Positions 9,170-17,021 of a stretch of DNA of 64,000 nt are shown here, piece by piece. This stretch comes from JAICMB01 sp963802915 (GTDB lineage Bacteria > Acidobacteriota > Terriglobia > Bryobacterales > Bryobacteraceae). The stretch spans positions 434,001 through 498,000 of the forward strand of contig CAWDKQ010000011.1 in NCBI GenBank assembly GCA_963802915.1, read 5' to 3'. Under the pieces are notes generated by a model. That model saw only the letters and a list, made by a program, of their open reading frames with translations, searched no databases and was not told where the DNA came from. The translations under genes and the position numbers were made by a program. How positions within the stretch are numbered: the first letter of the stretch is position 1; every line of letters begins with the position of its first letter.

Positions 9170-10117
9170 ATGCTCGCCGCCGGAGTGTCTCTGTCGAAAT
9201 TAAGCGAGCTCGAACTCTCACTGAGCGGCATTATCCGCGGAAAACCGGAAGCCATCCGCCTCTCGCTCGTCTGCGCCTTGGCGCGCGGGCATCTGCTGAT
9301 TGAAGACGTACCCGGAGTCGGGAAGACCACGCTGGCCCACGCGCTCGCGCGATCGGTAGCCTGCAACTTCCATCGCCTGCAATTCACCAGCGATATGCTG
9401 CCGAGCGACGTTCTCGGCGTAACAATCTATAACGCCCATACGCAATCGTTCGAGTTCAAGCAAGGCCCCATTTTCACGAATTTTCTTCTGGCCGACGAGA
9501 TCAACCGCGCGACCCCCAAGACGCAGTCGGCGCTGCTCGAAGCCATGAACGAAGTGCAGGTCACCATCGAAGGCCGCTCCTTCCAGCTCCAGCAACCCTT
9601 CATGGTGATCGCGACTCAAAATCCCGTCGAACATCACGGCACCTACCCGCTGCCCGAAAGCCAGCTCGATCGCTTCCTGCTTCGAATGCGCATCGGCTAC
9701 CCGGATCGCGACGCCGAGCGCGACATCGTGCGCCAGACCGAAAGCGGGAATTCGGAAGCGGCCCATCCCATTCTCACTGGCGAGGAACTGCTCTACTTCC
9801 AAGGCCAGGTCGGCCGTGTCATCGTCGACGAAGCCATCGTCGATTACATGCTGGCCATTGTCGAACGCACGCGAAATCATGAAGCGCTCGCGTTGGGCGT
9901 CAGCCCGCGCGGCGCACAGGCGCTGTTTCGCGCCGCACAGGCGCTCGCCCTGCTCGACGGCCGCGACTATGTGATCCCGGACGATGTGAAGCGGCTCGTG
10001 ATTCCCGTTTTCGCGCATCGCCTCGGAATCGCCCGAGCTTCACTTTCGCAGCGCAACACGGAGACCAGCGAACGCATCCTGCAGGAGATCCTCACGACGG
10101 TTGAGGTTCCCCTGTAA
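9170..10117 (+). CDS. MoxR family AAA+ ATPase
   Basis: Cytoplasmic MoxR-type AAA+ ATPase of about 315 aa, a chaperone-like family that assembles or activates partner proteins. Visible motifs are Walker A GVGKTTLA in LIEDVPGVGKTTLAHALA, Walker B LLADEINRA, the sensor-1 region IATQNPVEHHGTYPLPESQL and a C-terminal lid with SPRGAQALFRAAQALALL. The ATG at 9170 was chosen because AAAAGA precedes it; ATGs at 9131 and 9059 lie within the peptidase gene. MoxR genes are normally followed by DUF58 and VWA genes, but here the next gene is a YchF-like GTPase, so this copy is an orphan. Confidence 0.92.
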   Translation: MLAAGVSLSKLSELELSLSGIIRGKPEAIRLSLVCALARGHLLIEDVPGVGKTTLAHALARSVACNFHRLQFTSDMLPSDVLGVTIYNAHTQSFEFKQGPIFTNFLLADEINRATPKTQSALLEAMNEVQVTIEGRSFQLQQPFMVIATQNPVEHHGTYPLPESQLDRFLLRMRIGYPDRDAERDIVRQTESGNSEAAHPILTGEELLYFQGQVGRVIVDEAIVDYMLAIVERTRNHEALALGVSPRGAQALFRAAQALALLDGRDYVIPDDVKRLVIPVFAHRLGIARASLSQRNTETSERILQEILTTVEVPL

Positions 10118-10128
10118 GCTCTGAACAA

Positions 10129-11202
10129 ATGAAGACAGCTATTATCGGCCTGCCCATGGTAGGCAAGACATCACTGTTTACGATTCTCACCGGCGTCCAC
10201 GAAGCGACCCGCGTTGGCACCATGGAAGCTCGCGTCGGCATGACCAAGGTTCCGGACTCTCGTCTCGAAGAGCTCGCCAAGATTTTCGAACCGCCCAAGG
10301 TCACGCACGCAACAGTCGAGTATCTCGACTTCCCGGCCATCTCGAAAGAGGCCCTGCGCGACCCCAGTTACCTGGCGAGCATGCGCGTCGCCGACGCTCT
10401 GGCCCACGTCTTGCGCCTGTTCGAAAGCGATACCGTCCCTCACGAAAAGGGATCGGTAGACCCCGTCCGCGACATGGAAGACGTCGACATCGAGCTGGTT
10501 TTAAGCGATCTCGTAGTGGTCGAGAAGCGCATGGAGCGGCTCGACAAAGACCGCAAGAAGCTCAAGGATCCGCTGTTGGATCGGGAGTTCGCCGTGCTGG
10601 AGCGCTGCAAGGCCACGCTCGAAGCGGACACTCCGCTGCGGACTTTGGAGCTGACCGCGGAAGAGGAAAAACTGATTCGCGGTTTCCAGTTTCTCTCGCA
10701 GAAGCCGATGCTCTACGTCTTGAATATCGGCGAAGAGGATGCTACGCGTTTAGGCGAAATCGAGGAGAAGTATCGCACCGGAGCTCTGGCCGGCCGCGCA
10801 AGGACCGCTGTCGCCGGTATCTGCGGCAAGATCGAAGCGGAATTGGCGGAGCTGCCCGCGGACGAAGCCGCCGATTATCTCGCCAGCTACGGATTAAAAG
10901 AATCCGGCCTGGAGCGTTTGATCAAGGCGACGTACGCGCTGCTGGGCCTGATGTCGTTCCTGACCGCCGGCGAGACCGAAGTCCGCGCCTGGACCATCCC
11001 CCAGCACAGCACCGCGCCCAAAGCCGCGGGAGCCATTCACAGCGATTTTGAGAAAAAATTTATCCGCGCCGAAGTGGTCAACTGGAAGGCTCTGATCGAT
11101 CACAACGGCTATCCCGGAGTCCGCGAAAAAGGCCTTCTACGGCTCGAAGGCAAAGAATACATCGTCAAAGATGGCGACGTTCTGGTCATAAGGCACGGCT
11201 AA
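10129..11202 (+). CDS. Divergent YchF/OLA1-like GTPase with TGS domain
   Basis: Protein of 357 aa related to YchF/OLA1, an Obg-like P-loop NTPase that binds ribosomes and hydrolyses ATP or GTP. The P-loop GLPMVGKTS is intact and the YchF-specific specificity motif appears as LNIGEED. A coiled-coil arm follows (ADLVVVEKR-like, here SDLVVVEKRMERLDKDRKK). The C-terminus has a DUF933/TGS domain with AGAIHSDFEKKFIRAEVV and the final GKEYIVKDGDVLVIRHG. The switch II (G3) motif, DIAGL in canonical YchF, reads DFPAI here, so the conserved glycine is missing and the following glycine-rich loop is shortened. This suggests a paralogue with altered hydrolysis. It starts 11 bases after MoxR, so the two are probably co-transcribed. 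Confidence 0.85.
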   Translation: MKTAIIGLPMVGKTSLFTILTGVHEATRVGTMEARVGMTKVPDSRLEELAKIFEPPKVTHATVEYLDFPAISKEALRDPSYLASMRVADALAHVLRLFESDTVPHEKGSVDPVRDMEDVDIELVLSDLVVVEKRMERLDKDRKKLKDPLLDREFAVLERCKATLEADTPLRTLELTAEEEKLIRGFQFLSQKPMLYVLNIGEEDATRLGEIEEKYRTGALAGRARTAVAGICGKIEAELAELPADEAADYLASYGLKESGLERLIKATYALLGLMSFLTAGETEVRAWTIPQHSTAPKAAGAIHSDFEKKFIRAEVVNWKALIDHNGYPGVREKGLLRLEGKEYIVKDGDVLVIRHG

Positions 11203-11204
11203 GT

Positions 11205-11411
11205 ATGGACAAGACCATCCGCAAATATACCGACTTCGATGAGATGAAGGCGGACGAGTATCGCTACTGGCAGAGCCGTCCCGTGCATGAGCGGTTGGAC
11301 GCGGTTGAGGGAATGATCCAGACGGCCTACGCACTCAAAGGTTGGGAGATCGAGCCGGATGTACCAAGACTACAAAGACCTTTTGTCCGCCTTCCATGCC
11401 CATGGCGTTAA
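11205..11411 (+). CDS. Small hypothetical protein, probable partner of a nucleotidyltransferase
   Basis: A 68-aa protein starting two bases after the YchF-like stop, with an acidic helical N-terminus (YTDFDEMKADEYRYWQ) and a basic C-terminus (RLQRPFVRLP). I recognise this as the type of small ORF that often precedes DUF6036/AbiEii-like nucleotidyltransferase genes in environmental bacteria, where the pair is suspected to act as toxin-antitoxin. Its 3' end overlaps the start of the broken nucleotidyltransferase by about 52 bases in another frame. The frame itself is intact. The function is not established. Confidence 0.65.
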   Translation: MDKTIRKYTDFDEMKADEYRYWQSRPVHERLDAVEGMIQTAYALKGWEIEPDVPRLQRPFVRLPCPWR

Positions 11412-11874
11412 TACCTGTTTGTGGGTGGATTTGCTGTTGTCTTTCACTCACAGCCCCGCTTTACGAAGGACCTTGACCTTTTCATAAAGGCAGACGCCGC
11501 GAACGCGCAAGCGACCTATACCGCGCTCGCAGAGGTCTGGCGCAGCGCTCCAAGGTATTCGCCCGGAAGACCTGGCAGATCGCGGCAGCTTCTTTCGTTT
11601 CGGCCGTGACCCGCGCGGCTTCGATATTCTTCCGGATATCCCAGGCGTCGATTTTGACGCCCCATGGGAACGACGGGTTGAAGGCATGATCGACGTGAAG
11701 ACAGGCTTCAAGGCGTTCTTTATTTCGAAGGACGATCTTATTGCCGGGAAACTCGCTTCCGGGCGAATCCGAGACCTGGCGGATGTTGAGGATATCCGCC
11801 AGGCGGCAGAGAGCCAGGCGGCAGAGAGCCAGCAGCCAAGGAAAAAAAGTCCGGAACCGACCGACACTAACTGA
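11360..11874 (+). pseudogene. Nucleotidyltransferase (DUF6036/AbiEii-like) broken by two frameshifts
   Basis: Three consecutive frames together encode one recognisable nucleotidyltransferase-fold protein. The first starts at the ATG 11360 (MYQDYKDLLSAFHAHGV). The frame then shifts near 11408, where one base seems lost before YLFVGGFAVVFHSQPRFTKD. This segment holds the GG and the TKDLDLF catalytic Asp pair. A second shift near 11535, with one extra base, leads into GSFFRFGRDPRGFDILPD and GMIDVKTGFKAFFISKDDL, ending at 11874. Near the 3' end a 15-base unit is duplicated (11800-11832, giving AESQAAESQ). The upstream small gene is intact. As written no functional enzyme can be made; sequencing error is the alternative. 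Confidence 0.75.
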
Positions 11875-12298
11875 CGGCCCACGTTCCACAAAGGATCCTT
11901 TGCGCCCATTGGGCCGGGGACAGTCCCGGTTGAAACCGTGAAAGTTATACGACCCAATCACGTTTCGGATCTTTCACGTATAAACGTTTTACTGTGCCGC
12001 AAGAGGTGCACAGGTCAGCAAAAAGGGTCTCCCTTTTTCCCTTTCGGATCGTTTGAAAAAGCCTTTCTCTTTCTCTTTGCAGAGGAGGCCGGGACGTACG
12101 TCACCACCACCACCAGAAGCAGAAACAGTGAGACCGCTGATGAGTTGTGAACCGCCGCAGTGTTCACATGTATTGTTGGGCATGGACAACTATAGCCCAT
12201 GAGGGTAACTCATGATCTCCCGTACCGTCCCAGAAAGGGTAGGTTTCGGGACTACACAGAATGGCCTCTCCAACACACGCCCGCGTTATCCTGGATAC
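11875..12298. other. Intergenic region without recognised gene
   Basis: About 420 bases hold only short open frames with no recognisable product. The stretch is less GC-rich than the flanks, with CTTT-rich runs near 12025-12080 and a CACCACCACCAC tract near 12101. An ATG at 12212 with GAGGGT before it is in frame with the following secreted protein and is an alternative start that would put 29 extra residues before its signal peptide. Confidence 0.5.
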
Positions 12299-13658
12299 AT
12301 GCTGCTTGCCTTGCTCTTGATAGCAGCGGTCCCGGATTGGGTTCCGGCCCGTTGGCAATCGAGCGACCCGAAGAGCCTTGAGCTCATCGCGCAGACTCCC
12401 ATCAACTGTCTGCTCCTCGAAAGCAGCAATTGGTCCCCGGATTTCGTCAAAGCGGCAACGGCGCGCGGCATTGTCACGTTAGGCATCGTACATGCGTCTG
12501 CAAACGCCATCGACGAAGCCCGTAAACCAACGGCTCTGGGAATGTCCGGAGTCGTTTTGGAAGGGGATTTCGATCCCAAAGTTCGCGCCGCCCTAGCCGA
12601 TTCCAAAATCCTGACCGTCGAGCTCCCGTCTCGAGCAAAGATGCGCTTCGACGATCCCACGGAGCCGCTGATCGCCTCGGACCAGGGCCTTTGGCCGGGG
12701 ATCCAGATTGAGGATAACGGAGCAGCTAAATCGGCGCCCAGCGGCGCACCCTGGATCGACACCAACACCGGCTTTCTGCGCTTCGTCCGCTCCTACACGG
12801 ATAAAGCGGTATGGATCGCGAATGTGCCGCCGGCGAAAACGGTAATTCCGGTGAACCGTTATCTCCAGGCCATCGGCGACGCTGCCATCACGGGCTCCCG
12901 CTGGGTGACTCGCGCTCGATGACGATTTCAACACGCGGCTGCTCGCCCATCAGCCGCAGGCCCTCGCCGATTGGAAACGCATCGGAACGGCCCTGAGCTA
13001 CTACGAATCGCACAAGGAATGGAAAAGCATGACGCCGCATGGACAACTTGCGCTGGTCGAAGACGTCGACAGCGGGGCGCTGCTTTCCGGTGGCATCCTG
13101 GACATGATCGCGGTTAAGCACACGCCCGTTCAGCCGGTGCCGAATCCCAAGCTCAGCGACGCCGAAATGAAGAGCGCCAAGATGGCCGTCGATGTCGATC
13201 CGAGCGCTCTCACGCCGCCGCAGAAAGATGTTCTAAGGAATTTCACCCGCGCGGGCGGAACGCTGTTGAGCGCGCCTCCCGGCTGGACATTCCCCATGCC
13301 CAAGAACGGCGAGATCACGCTGACCAAAGAAGATTTCGCCAAGCTCGACGAGATCTGGAAAGAGATGAACGGCATGATGGGCCGCACCAATCTTGGCGCG
13401 CGATTGTTCAACGTCTCGAGCATGCTCTCGAATTTAGTCGGTACGCCGGATGGCAAACGTGTCGCGCTGCATCTGGTCAATTACACCGATTTCCCCGTGG
13501 AATCGATCACCGCGCACATTCTCGGAAATTATACTCACGCGCGGTTGTACGCTCCCGGTAACGAACCGAGAGATTTGCCCGTTTACAAGGTAGAAGAAGG
13601 GACAGGCGTGGATATCGACAAAATAGACGTCCTCGCAACAGTGGTGCTCGACGAATGA
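12299..13658 (+). pseudogene. Secreted protein of unknown function, interrupted by one frameshift
   Basis: Two frames together encode one protein of about 450 aa. The first runs from the ATG at 12299, with signal peptide MLLALLLIAAV, to a stop at 12920. Its continuation reads on in another frame from about 12909 (LDDDFNTRLLAHQPQALADW) to 13658. The break lies between 12903 and 12920, where the expected W-V-x-L-A-L-D-D-D sequence is displaced by one base. The N-terminal half looks like a TIM-barrel segment and the C-terminal part ends in beta-strand-rich sequence resembling an accessory domain of glycosidases, but no family was recognised. The 3' end overlaps the DUF362 gene as ATGA, implying translational coupling. 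Confidence 0.6.
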
Positions 13659-14785
13659 TGACACGACGTGATTTGATGAAGGCGATTGCCGCGGCCCCCC
13701 TCGCGGCGGATCTGGCCCGTGCCGAAAGGAGTCCCGCGGCGCCGGTTTCCATCGCGCGCTGCAATTCCTACGACGGCGATCTGACCGGCACTCTGTCGGG
13801 CATGTTCGATCAGCTCGGAGGTCTGGGCCGGATCGTCAAGAATAAAACGGTCACCATCAAGGTGAACCTCACCGGCAGCCCGGCTTTGAAGTTTCAAGGC
13901 AAGCCGCTCGGCCTCACGCACTACACGCATCCCAAGATGGCGGCGGTCATGGCTTACCTGCTGGAACGATCCGGCGCGCGCCGCGTCCGTTTCGTCGAGA
14001 GCGCCTGGGCCACCAGTGGCCCGCTCGAAGAGTATCTGCTCGACTCCGGCTGGAACGTTCGATTGCTGTTCGGAGCAGCGAAAACGGTGGAGTTCGAAAA
14101 TACCAACGCTCTCGGCTCCGGCAAACGCTACGCTCGTCTCAAGGTCCCGACCGGCGGCCAGATTTTCCCCGCCTTCGACCTCAACCACGCCTACGAGGAC
14201 ACCGACGTTTTCATGTCGATGGCGAAGTTGAAGAATCACGCCACCTGCGGCGTTACGCTGTCGATGAAGAACTGCTTCGGAATCACTCCCGCATCCATCT
14301 ACGGCGACGATGCCGGCGTGGATGAACCGAATGAAAACCCCGGAAAAGGCCGCGTCCGCGTGTGCCATGAAGGCAAGCGCCAGCCGGCGAAGAGCGCTCC
14401 TCAGGAACTCAATACCGCGTCCAGCCGCGACCCAGGCTATCGCATGCCCCGCATTGTTTCGGATCTTGCCGCGACGCGGCCCATCGACATCGCGCTGATC
14501 GACGGAGTCGAGACCATGGCAGGCGGCGAAGGCCCGTGGATTCCTCATGTCCGAGCGGTAAAACCGGGCGTGATCATAGCCGGCACAAATGCTGTGAACA
14601 CCGATACCGTTGCAACGGCGGTGATGGGTTACGATCCGCGCGGCGATCGCGGCAGTGCTCCGTTCACTATGTGCGACAATACGCTGAAGCTCGCCGAGGC
14701 GTTAGGCGTGGGCAGCGCGGATCTCAAGAGGATTGAAGTTCGCGGCGTGTCCATCTCGGAAGCGACCTTTAAGTTCGCGAGCTGA
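13655..14785 (+). CDS. DUF362 domain-containing protein with Tat-like signal
   Basis: Protein of 376 aa of the DUF362 family, whose biochemical role is unknown. The N-terminus MMTRRDLMKAIAAAPLAADLA carries a twin-arginine-like signal, so export in folded form is likely. Conserved DUF362 stretches are visible: TVTIKVNLTG near residue 65, MSMAKLKNHATCGVTLSMKN around residues 188-207 and a final IIAGTNAVNTDTVATAVMG. The usual C-terminal ferredoxin-type cysteine clusters of longer DUF362 proteins are absent. The start overlaps the stop of the preceding frameshifted gene by four bases, so the two probably act together. Confidence 0.85.
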   Translation: MMTRRDLMKAIAAAPLAADLARAERSPAAPVSIARCNSYDGDLTGTLSGMFDQLGGLGRIVKNKTVTIKVNLTGSPALKFQGKPLGLTHYTHPKMAAVMAYLLERSGARRVRFVESAWATSGPLEEYLLDSGWNVRLLFGAAKTVEFENTNALGSGKRYARLKVPTGGQIFPAFDLNHAYEDTDVFMSMAKLKNHATCGVTLSMKNCFGITPASIYGDDAGVDEPNENPGKGRVRVCHEGKRQPAKSAPQELNTASSRDPGYRMPRIVSDLAATRPIDIALIDGVETMAGGEGPWIPHVRAVKPGVIIAGTNAVNTDTVATAVMGYDPRGDRGSAPFTMCDNTLKLAEALGVGSADLKRIEVRGVSISEATFKFAS

Positions 14786-14799
14786 TCCGGAGCATCGAT

Positions 14800-15618
14800 A
14801 TGCCCGTGCTGGTCCGCAAACCCGGTCCGCCGCTCGATGCCTTCGTAAACTCTATTCACTATTTCGAGGCGCCTCCACGGCGGCATGCCAGGGAACGCGT
14901 GATGCCGGACGGCTGCCCGATGCTGATCGTCAACCTGAGCGAGGACCGCACTCGCATTTACGATCGCCGGAATCCGGGCGACGGCGAGACCATCAACGGC
15001 TGCGTCCTGGTAGGCCCGCAAACCGAGTACAACATCATCGACACCGCCGGCCAGGTGAAAATCGCCGGAGTCCATTTCAAACCCGGAGGAGCGTATCCAT
15101 TTCTGGCCCCTCCCGCCGACGAATTGCAAGGCGCGCAGCTTCCGCTCGACGTTTTATGGGGTCGGTTCGCAAGCCAGTTGCGCGAACGGATGCTGGAGTC
15201 GAAGACGCCTGCCGAATGCCTGCTGGTTCTGGAGCAAGCTCTGGCCGCCCGCGCACGCCGGCCGCTTTCCCGTCATCGCGCCGTCGAGTTCGCGCTCCTG
15301 GAGTTTCGGCGCGAGCCGCACAATCAAACCATCGGCGAAGTCACGGATAAGACCGGACTGAGCCCGCGCCGTTTCATAGAAGTGTTCCGGCAGGAAGTGG
15401 GAATGACACCGAAGCTGTTTTGCCGCTTGCACCGTTTCCAGAAGGCGCTGCGGCGCTATGCGGCCGGTAAGCGCGTGGAATGGACCGAAGTCGCGCTCGA
15501 TGCGGGTTATTTCGATCAGGCGCATTTCATCCATGACTTCCGCGCGTTCTCCGGAATCAACCCCTCAGCCTACGCCGCCGCGCGTACTGAGTTCCCGAAT
15601 CACGTCCGCCTGGACTGA
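14800..15618 (+). CDS. AraC family transcriptional regulator
   Basis: Transcription factor of 272 aa. The N-terminal about 150 residues match the sensor region often annotated as DUF6597 (VNSIHYFEAPP, then ERVMPDGCPMLIVNLSED and GVHFKPGGAYPFL). The C-terminal about 100 residues form an AraC double helix-turn-helix with IGEVTDKTGLSPRRFIEVFR and the second helix WTEVALDAGYFDQAHFIHDF, followed by FSGINPSAYAAAR. A GGAG lies ten bases before the ATG. It starts 14 bases after the DUF362 gene and precedes the VOC protein gene by 50 bases; its target is not evident, though regulators of this subfamily often sit near VOC genes. Confidence 0.9.
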   Translation: MPVLVRKPGPPLDAFVNSIHYFEAPPRRHARERVMPDGCPMLIVNLSEDRTRIYDRRNPGDGETINGCVLVGPQTEYNIIDTAGQVKIAGVHFKPGGAYPFLAPPADELQGAQLPLDVLWGRFASQLRERMLESKTPAECLLVLEQALAARARRPLSRHRAVEFALLEFRREPHNQTIGEVTDKTGLSPRRFIEVFRQEVGMTPKLFCRLHRFQKALRRYAAGKRVEWTEVALDAGYFDQAHFIHDFRAFSGINPSAYAAARTEFPNHVRLD

Positions 15619-15668
15619 GGTCAATTTTTTACAATCGGCCGCCGTCGTTCTGACGCAGAATAGACACT

Positions 15669-16100
15669 ATGCCGATTCCGAATGGATTTCACAGCACCAA
15701 CGTGTACTTGATTGTCGAAGACGCCAGGAAGGAAATTGAATTTCTGAAGCAGGTGTTCGACGGCGAAGAATTGCACTCGTCAACCATGCCCGACGGCAGC
15801 ATCATCCACGCCGAAGTACGTGTGGGCGATTCGGTCCTTATGATCGGGCAGTCCAATCAAGCCTGGAAATCGCGGCCCTCAACCGTCTACGTGTACCTCG
15901 ACGATTGCGATGCGGCCTACAAAAAAGCCGTCGCCGCTGGCGCTAAATCGCTTCAAGAACCGAAAGATCAGTTCTACGGCGACCGCAGCAGCGGCGTGGA
16001 AGACTCCAACGGCAATTGGTGGTGGATCGCTACCCGCGTCGAGAACGTTTCGCACGAGGAGGCAGACCGGCGTTTCGCCGCGATGGGCCACCAGCACTAA
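15669..16100 (+). CDS. VOC (glyoxalase/PhnB-like) superfamily protein
   Basis: A 143-aa protein of the vicinal oxygen chelate superfamily. The paired beta-alpha-beta-beta-beta modules are visible: NVYLIVEDARKEIEFLKQVF at the start, MPDGSIIHAEVRVGDSVLMI in the middle, and VYVYLDDCDAAYKKAVAAG with QEPKDQFYGDRSSGVEDSNG in the second module. This pattern matches PhnB-like/glyoxalase-bleomycin resistance-like proteins, usually cytoplasmic metal-binding enzymes or binding proteins. No specific substrate can be named. It lies downstream of the AraC regulator and ends two bases from a convergent gene. Confidence 0.88.
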   Translation: MPIPNGFHSTNVYLIVEDARKEIEFLKQVFDGEELHSSTMPDGSIIHAEVRVGDSVLMIGQSNQAWKSRPSTVYVYLDDCDAAYKKAVAAGAKSLQEPKDQFYGDRSSGVEDSNGNWWWIATRVENVSHEEADRRFAAMGHQH

Positions 16101-16102
16101 CG

Positions 16103-16801
16103 CTAATCAGAGAGCTGCCGTCTCCCGGATTTCATCCGGGAGCGGTACATTCCGACGGCGAGCAATCCGGCTCCAACCAGTAACGTCGTCGCGGGTTCCG
16201 GAACGCCGCCCGTTGGACCCGTTCCGCCACCCGGACCGGTCCCGACGGTAGTCTCGAACTGCGTCAGAGTGGACAGCGCGTCGATGCTGCCGACAAAATA
16301 TACCCCGAGAGTATCCGTGGAAGCGAACGTCAGGGTTTGCGGCGCATTCATCCCCGATCCCAGGGTCAACTGCTCGAGCGGACTCGCCATGCAAGTCGAG
16401 GCTGGACCGGTGCAGATATACATGGTGATGTCCGCGCTGCCTTGGGGTTGCGAAGTTGCGGTCACGTGTAACGTGATTGAGTCCAAGGACTCGTTGAAAC
16501 CCTCAACGTCCCATCCGAGGCTAAAATCCAGCGGTCCGGGGATGCCGCCTTCGTTGTAGTAGAACCCCTGGTTGTTAGCATTGGCCAATGCCTGAACTTC
16601 CAGGCTGCTGGCGGATGGAGAGTTGACGAACCCGCTGAACTCAAGCCAGGCGTCTTCATTCCCCGTGTCGCAAGTGGTGCCGGCGTAGGCGCCGACGGTG
16701 CTCGGACTTGGACAGGTGGTTCCTGTGTTCATGGAGAAAAATGGGGATCCGGCGGCAATCACCGGAAAAACGAACAGCAAGGCGATTCTTGGCAGCGTCA
16801 C
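16103..16801 (-). CDS. PEP-CTERM sorting domain protein
   Basis: Secreted protein of 232 aa with an N-terminal signal peptide (about residues 1-18) and a C-terminal PEP-CTERM tripartite tail: VPEPATTLLVGAGLLAVG, then a basic end (RSRMKSGRR). The tail directs processing by an exosortase and delivery to the surface or extracellular matrix. A low-complexity glycine/proline linker (GPGGGTGPTGG) separates it from the body, which looks beta-rich and has no recognised catalytic motif. No exosortase gene is in the window. About 200 bases upstream lie before the beta-lactamase gene on the same strand. Confidence 0.88.
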   Translation of the reverse strand: MTLPRIALLFVFPVIAAGSPFFSMNTGTTCPSPSTVGAYAGTTCDTGNEDAWLEFSGFVNSPSASSLEVQALANANNQGFYYNEGGIPGPLDFSLGWDVEGFNESLDSITLHVTATSQPQGSADITMYICTGPASTCMASPLEQLTLGSGMNAPQTLTFASTDTLGVYFVGSIDALSTLTQFETTVGTGPGGGTGPTGGVPEPATTLLVGAGLLAVGMYRSRMKSGRRQLSD

Positions 16802-16987
16802 CTTTGAAGCCTCCTCAGGTCGAAATGCAATGCACTACAAGGCACCCTCAGCCAGCTCATTCGGGTCGTGCTTTTGGCAACATCTTCAAGCATTTGCACG
16901 ATCCCGTGCGGTAGACCTGACCCACAGTGGATGCTAAGTATGATCGAAGTGTTTCCTCCGCGTTAGGAATGTTCCCCGATCTAACCG

Positions 16988-17021
16988 CTACAACAAACAC
17001 CTTAGGCGCACCCTAAGGTGT
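16988..17021 (-). terminator. Intrinsic terminator overlapping the beta-lactamase stop codon
   Basis: A perfect 10-bp stem (ACACCTTAGG at 16997-17006 and CCTAAGGTGT at 17012-17021) encloses a five-base loop and on the minus strand is followed by the T-rich TTGTTGT. The 5' arm on the minus strand includes the last codons and the TAG of the beta-lactamase. It separates this gene from the PEP-CTERM gene. Confidence 0.75.

Noticed and set aside
11875..12298. Mobile element scar behind the broken nucleotidyltransferase
   Set aside because: No inverted terminal repeats, target-site duplications or transposase remnants could be seen.
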